DNA of 64,000 nucleotides. It comes from Pseudorasbora parva. Lineage: Eukaryota > Chordata > Actinopteri > Cypriniformes > Gobionidae. The notes beneath the pieces are model-generated. The model saw nothing but the letters and a program-made list of their open reading frames with translations, made no database searches and was not told the origin of the DNA. The translations under genes were made by a program, and so were the position numbers. The stretch spans positions 8,843,202-8,907,201 of the forward strand of contig NC_090178.1 of assembly GCF_024679245.1 (NCBI RefSeq), given 5' to 3'. Positions 58,882 to 64,000 of the stretch are shown one piece after another (the first letter of the stretch is position 1; each line of letters begins with the position of its first letter).

Positions 58882-60734
58882 GATTCTCAGTTATAGGCCT
58901 GCAAAAAATGCATTTGGATTCATTTTTTTATGCCTGTGGTTATTTTGGCTGCTATACTGGCCTTGTGCAAGGTGAGCTTAAATATCTCAGGTGGTCTGGA
59001 TAACTTGTGGAATCAAATGCTGAAATGCATTATTGAAGAATGTTAAGGGGAATGTTAAGATAGTAGCAATAATAATAGCTCTTAATTTTTATATTAGTTT
59101 TACCCGTTCATCAATGTTGTACACTCATAAAAATAAAGGTTCTTTAATTGCATCTATGGTTCCATGGAACCTTTGCACAAAAAGTTCTTTATGGTGGAAA
59201 ACTGTTCTTTAAATTATTAATGTCCACTGAAAGGTTCTTTGGAATCACCAAAAAATGATTCTTCTATGACATCGCTGCAAAAATAAAAAATATTTTAAAG
59301 GGTGTTTACAGTGTAAATAATCCATAGAAAAATGTAAAATATCCTGGCAGAAAATTACCAGTACATCTTCCATTTACGAACATTTCTTTCAACCCTAAAA
59401 CACAAGGCAATGCGTTTTTTAGAGCCTTTTTGAATGATTGTGTCCACCCAGCAGAATCATTTCAGCCTGAGCGTGCATGACAAACAAAAAACTATCAGAG
59501 TAGCTCTCCAAGAGAAAGGATCCTTCATTCAAAACTCAGCCCACTCAGGACTGAGCCAACCTGTTGAGCGGATTGTGTAGGGTGTTGGTTTCAGTCTGTC
59601 TAGATCAGATCTTTACATGTGTTAAGGGTGGTTCCTCCAAAAACACGTTTCAAACTTCAACGTTTCAGTTTCTTTCCCCTTCATAAAGGTGAGTAATCAA
59701 TTCTAGACACCATTTTAATGTTTGTATACTGAAACATATGCTACGTCTGATGGATTTTGTCAAGTTCATTGTATTAAAATAGGATAATTATGCATTCAGA
59801 AACTTTTGAAAGAGCTTTTGTCGACGTGCTTAATATTTAATGGGATTTAACGGGAATATGGGATCTTTCTTTATATCCTTTGAAAGATCCTGTTGATCTG
59901 TTTGACACTTTATAGAAGAAAAACGTATACGTTCGTAATATTAAAAAGTACCTGCATATCTGAGACCACTACTAAAAATGTTTTGTTTGCGTTTTTCTCA
60001 TTTAATTATAATATTATAAGCATAACAAAATAAGTGAAAAGTCGAACTGAAAAATATTTATGAATTTGGTTCCTCCCCCTTTTGCTACAGTGACAGTGGA
60101 GTTGTATGAGTAAAATATGACGGATCATGTTCTCTAGCATGATTTGAGTATGATACAGATAACATGCTGTGCTTCTATAAAAGTCTGTACAAAAGAGTTC
60201 ACATGGTCAGTGTGGCAAAAAAAAAGTTCTTCATTTCATGCTATACCTTGGGGTGGGGGTGAACTGTTTATTTATTATTTACATTTTTTATACATTTATT
60301 TGGAGGCTTTAATAACAAAATAAGAAGAAAAAAGAAAAGAAAATGGGGCTCTTCAAGGTGGTCTCTGACTTTGGACCTCATTGTACGAGTTAGTTTTCTT
60401 TCACTGATTTGTAAACTGGAATGTCCTGCAGCTTCACGCTGGACAGCAGCTGCGTCCTGGATCACTGCAACCTTTAAAGATCACAGGCACATGGATTCTT
60501 TGTTGAACATACCAGCCTTTAAATAATCTCTTCATCATTGAATATTATTTGAACAAAATCTAGTTGTGTTTTGTATGACAGAAACCTATTGGTGCTGCAA
60601 CAAGTAGAAATACTCTTTACAGTGTGTATAATTCTTGGTATTATTTTAGCTTTTTGGACATCTTTAGTGTTGCTACTGTACATTTGATTAATTTAGTTTA
60701 ATGAGAGATTGTAACACATTTATATTTGTGAATG
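58882..60734. other. Intergenic, no gene recognised
   Basis: Contains another AAGAACC-type fold-back repeat at about 59110-59310 (aaaggttctttaattgc, ggttccatggaacctttgc). Otherwise unique-looking A+T-rich sequence without exon signals I can combine. Confidence 0.45.
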
Positions 60735-61045
60735 TAATGGAAGCCAGCTAGTAGTCGCTGTGCGAGTAAACCTCACTCCTCTGATCTCAAGAGACGCTCT
60801 AGCGACCAACGCTAGTGGTTGCAGCCTTTAGCCTCCTTGTTGAGCCCAATCACACAAAAATGCGTATTAATAATACGGAGTGTGCAATGTTGTGGAATGC
60901 ATGCATGCCAAAATGAGTATTGCCGTATACATTCCACGACAATGCACACTCGTACTATTGATACGCATTCTCATGTGATCGTATTCCCTTGTCAGAGCGA
61001 CCGACTCGAGTTCGAGTCCCGCTTGGAGCAGGCAGTTTGAACAGG
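60735..61045 (+). repeat. Possible tRNA-derived SINE with palindromic insert
   Basis: Near 61003 the string 'gagttcgagtcccgctt' matches a tRNA T-arm / B box. The left part 'ctagtagtcgctgtgcgagtaaacc' could be a degenerate A-box half. Between them lies a palindrome: 'atgcgtattaataatacgg ... gtggaatgcat' mirrored by 'cattccacgacaatgcacac ... gatacgcat' (about 60860-60970). A complete tRNA cannot be folded from this. Confidence 0.35.
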
Positions 61046-63341
61046 AAGGGTTACATGAACATCTAAATAAGGAACATGGAGGCTGAATGATGAGCTGGCT
61101 GTAAATATCGAAAAGCGGATGAAATCCAGTCCTTCATGAAGTAAACAAGTTAAACGTGGTGTTTAAAGTTGGAGATGCATCATGAAGCCCAACATCTGTC
61201 TCAAAACACATTTTTGTGTGGTAAACCTCTTAGCTTTTATCAGCGTTCCAGTTCTCCATCACAAAGTAAGGGAACATGTAGTGTGAAAGGGTTACGTTTA
61301 GATGCTCATGGCCATATTTTCAGCGTGTTGGTTTTATTGCATGATCAGCTCATGGAAACAGAAGGGAGCACAAAGACAGCACTACATTAACCCCTGGAAA
61401 GGGCGTGATTGTGGTTTTTGGAACAGTGATTCATTTCAGCAGAATGTCTTGTTCCTTCCTGCCTCTCTCTGGACAGCAAAGAGCTTGAAAGCATCGTGAA
61501 CATCAATACAAATCTAGTTTTATATTGATGACTTTTCTTGAGTGGTTTGTCTGCAAAAACACTGTTGAACTACATGGTTTTACTTCATCTCCATTTTCAA
61601 CGGCCTGTGTTACTAAAGGGCATCTGTCAGCGTGTTTGTGCTGGAGTGTATAATCATACAATACTTCAAAGTTCACAGCGTGTTCACAGGGGTGGAATTT
61701 TGTTCCTAATATAGCTGTAGTCTGGATTCCTGTGTACATAGCGTGCATCCTTTGTGTGCCATGTGATTGTGTCAAGTTCTCTTATATGGAGTGTGGAGTG
61801 TTTGGGAAAAGTGTTTTGTGTTTGGAAAAAGTGACTCACTCACACACTTATACAACTAAGTAGTGTGTACTGCTTTCTTTTTCTTTTTCCTACTTGTAGT
61901 AAACATATTTTTATGCATGTCATTTCTCCACTATTATATGCCCATGTGCCTGCTTATTTGCCTATTTGTCTTCTGTTTGCCTAACCCCCTCATATATATA
62001 TATATATGAGGAGGTTTACATGTCAGACAGGGGTGGGTCAGGGGGTTTGTTATTAACGTTTTAAAATGTCACATTTAAAGAAATCTAGTATTTGACCATG
62101 TCTAACATGTAAAACCTACAAATAAGTAAGCAGTTATGATCTGCAATACTTTAAGCAACTTGACTATTATTTATTAAAGAGCCATACAGGCACTTAGTGG
62201 GTAATGGCATTACAAATGAAAATTATTATTTTTTCGTCCACAACATCTCTTTGCTTTGGAATTCTCTATTTTAACCTTAATTAATTTACTTATTGTAATA
62301 TAAATAACATAAATATGAGAAGAAAAATATTTTAAGTGGTCATTAATGAACAATAATTATTGAGAATGTCTTGTTCTCAATGAATAATTAATACAAAAAT
62401 AGTATTTAGTACCAAAAGATCTCCTCAAAATATTCAATAAATATTACTAAACTAAAATATAGTTTATTTAATAACATTTATTTAATTAAAAAATGTACGG
62501 TCACATTTTGCTATGACAGTAGTGAATATCTCAGGGCTATATACAAGAGGAGCATAACATTACAATGTTGCATCTCCATCACTCTCCATTTTAAGATGAT
62601 ACTGTAAAAGCGGTTGATGTAATAATCAAGTTTACCAAAAATTGCTGCAAATACCAGTATAGTGAAGCTGTTGACTATTCAAATGTATTGACACAGCACT
62701 GGTTTGTTTAGAACTATTGAGAGCGGCGTGATCATGTGACCGCTCGCGCTGCCGCAAGATGAATGCATGTTAAGATGAACGCAGTTCTTGTTTGCTGCTT
62801 ATTGCACTTCAACATTTAAATACACACAAAATAATGCTGGTCAAAATGCTGGTCTTCGCGAGTATTCGCATAAACACAGTCAGTTATGTTTTAAGTAGGG
62901 CTGTCAATAGATAAAAACATTTTATCGTGAATAATTGCAGGTGTTGTTGCTTGCTCGCATGCATATTATGAAATTAAGCTGTCGCCATTTATATTATTTA
63001 AAAATAATTTTGTCATAATTTGCTATAACCAAAGTAAACAATCAGATTGAAGGGGGATTGTCACAAAACTGTATTTTCTGCAAGCTTCAATGATCATTGG
63101 GAACTCCAAAAGGAAACCAAATAACCAAATATAAGGAGTCCATATCATTCTATTATATAATACATTTGTACAAACCTGAGCACCCATAAAACAAAAAAAA
63201 AAAAAAAAAACATTACAGAATTCATCACAGTGTATGTGTACAGAGCAACAACAACAAGATTGTTTTCATTTTAGACATTTCATGGAAAATGGACATTTAA
63301 ATGTAGACCTCTCAAGCTGCGATACCGAACAGCAGCTCCTA
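61046..63341. other. Intergenic, no gene recognised
   Basis: Several short overlapping open frames on both strands without domains or consistent splice borders. A short TA palindrome 'ccctcatatata...tatatgagg' lies at about 61987-62012. Nothing else is supported. Confidence 0.45.
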
Positions 63342-63342
63342 A

Positions 63343-63662
63343 GGGCCCGATCACACAGAATGCATTTTTGCAGCGAGAGGCGCCTTTTTTGAATGGATTT
63401 CAGTTGGCAGAGAGCGTTGTGTGCGTGGCTTATGCGCCCTGGGCGCTTTGCGTTTTAACCGCCTAGTGCGCCTCGTGGTTTTGAAGTTGAAAAAAAATCA
63501 ACACTGAGCGGAAAAGCGCCCGACTTCATCGCGTTTATTTTCTGTTGTCCAATCGAATGAATGGAGAGGCGGGCCTTCCAGTGTGTTGCAGCGCACTGCT
63601 CTTTTCTCAATAAAGGCCTTACGTTTTCGAACATGAAAAACGCATTCTTTGTGATCAGGGCC
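63343..63662. mobile_element. Short TIR element 'GGGCCCGATCACACAGAATGC'
   Basis: The left terminus GGGCCCGATCACACAGAATG is mirrored on the right by 'cattctttgtgatcagggcc'. The ends differ at a few positions. About 320 bases, GC-richer in the middle, no transposase. Confidence 0.7.
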
Positions 63663-63879
63663 TTAGTCAACCGCTTTGACTGCAAAAACCTACGATTACT
63701 AAACATAACAATGCTCAGTATATCATCGGCTCTACTGCTCATGCTCATTTATCATCATCAGTTTTCTCTTAACAGTAGGTTAAGTCAGTGTACTGTTAAC
63801 TGAATAACTCTGTGATGTTGGTTTATTTCAATTCAGAGGGAGAGTCAGACACATCAAAAAGTGAATAACTTTAGAAATG

Positions 63880-64000
63880 TGTGGATTAGTGCTTACTGGG
63901 GAATGATAACTGTTTGGAACGGTTCGGTCCGATTTGGTGAACTGGCTCACTAAGAACCGGTTCAAACGAACAATTCGTTCGCAAACCGGTCCTCACTAAC
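63880..64000. repeat. Palindromic repeat at the window edge
   Basis: 'gaacggttcggtccgatttgg ... aagaaccggttcaaacgaac ... ttcgttcgcaaaccggtcc' contains mutually inverted 'gaaccggtt/aaccggttc' blocks. It is cut by the window end. Confidence 0.5.

Noticed and set aside
61003..61030. tRNA gene suggested by a T-arm-like string
   Set aside because: No acceptor stem, D-arm or anticodon arm can be assembled in the right spacing; at most a SINE head.

Overview
The window is vertebrate nuclear DNA, almost certainly from a cyprinid-type teleost fish. Genes are split into short exons with GT/AG borders, and the intervening sequence is packed with DNA transposons typical of carp- and zebrafish-like genomes (Tc1/mariner, hAT, CACTA/EnSpm-like miniatures, Harbinger-like), L2-type LINE fragments and long (TA)n, (GT)n and (ATCT)n tracts. 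Nothing prokaryotic or viral-genome-like is present.

Five host gene models can be built by joining exons in phase. From left to right: (1) the last two exons of a + strand gene whose tail carries an ITIM-like tyrosine motif (635-965); (2) a complete minus-strand gene for a 194-residue single-V-domain Siglec/CD22-like receptor (3174-7790); (3) a complete + strand hepsin gene (hpn), 423 residues in 12 coding exons over about 25 kb (14561-39294), with a non-coding first exon ending at 13896; (4) a + strand gene for an orphan 189-residue, single-Ig-domain type I membrane protein (43693-48804); (5) a complete + strand FXYD-family gene of 69 residues (57614-58616), with a likely non-coding exon ending at 55808. 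Hepsin, FXYD genes, CD22 and MAG are also neighbours on human chromosome 19q13, so the block looks like conserved synteny. The genes act at the cell surface: a type II serine protease, a probable Na,K-ATPase regulator and Ig-type receptors.

The rest is a layered transposon archive. 8.2-12.8 kb: a Tc1-like element split by a 3.77-kb CACTG-ended element (TA duplication) that itself carries spliced, decayed protein-coding exons. 15.77-18.39 kb (hpn intron): a very young LTR element with two apparently identical 375-bp LTRs and a CACTC duplication; its interior is almost entirely 27-bp and 30-bp minisatellites that stay open in several frames. 26.4-28.5 kb: a three-level nest, hAT in hAT in Tc1. 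A family of about 510-bp terminal-inverted-repeat elements with 9-bp target duplications occurs five times (1.8, 32.0, 33.6, 46.6 and 47.4 kb) and carries a decayed helicase-like ATP-binding motif. 36.7-37.9 kb: a TTAA-flanked element with a Harbinger-type Myb-like start. 54.36-55.34 kb: a hAT relic with a BED-finger remnant and a large TA-cored palindrome. About 58.9-64 kb has no gene I can support.
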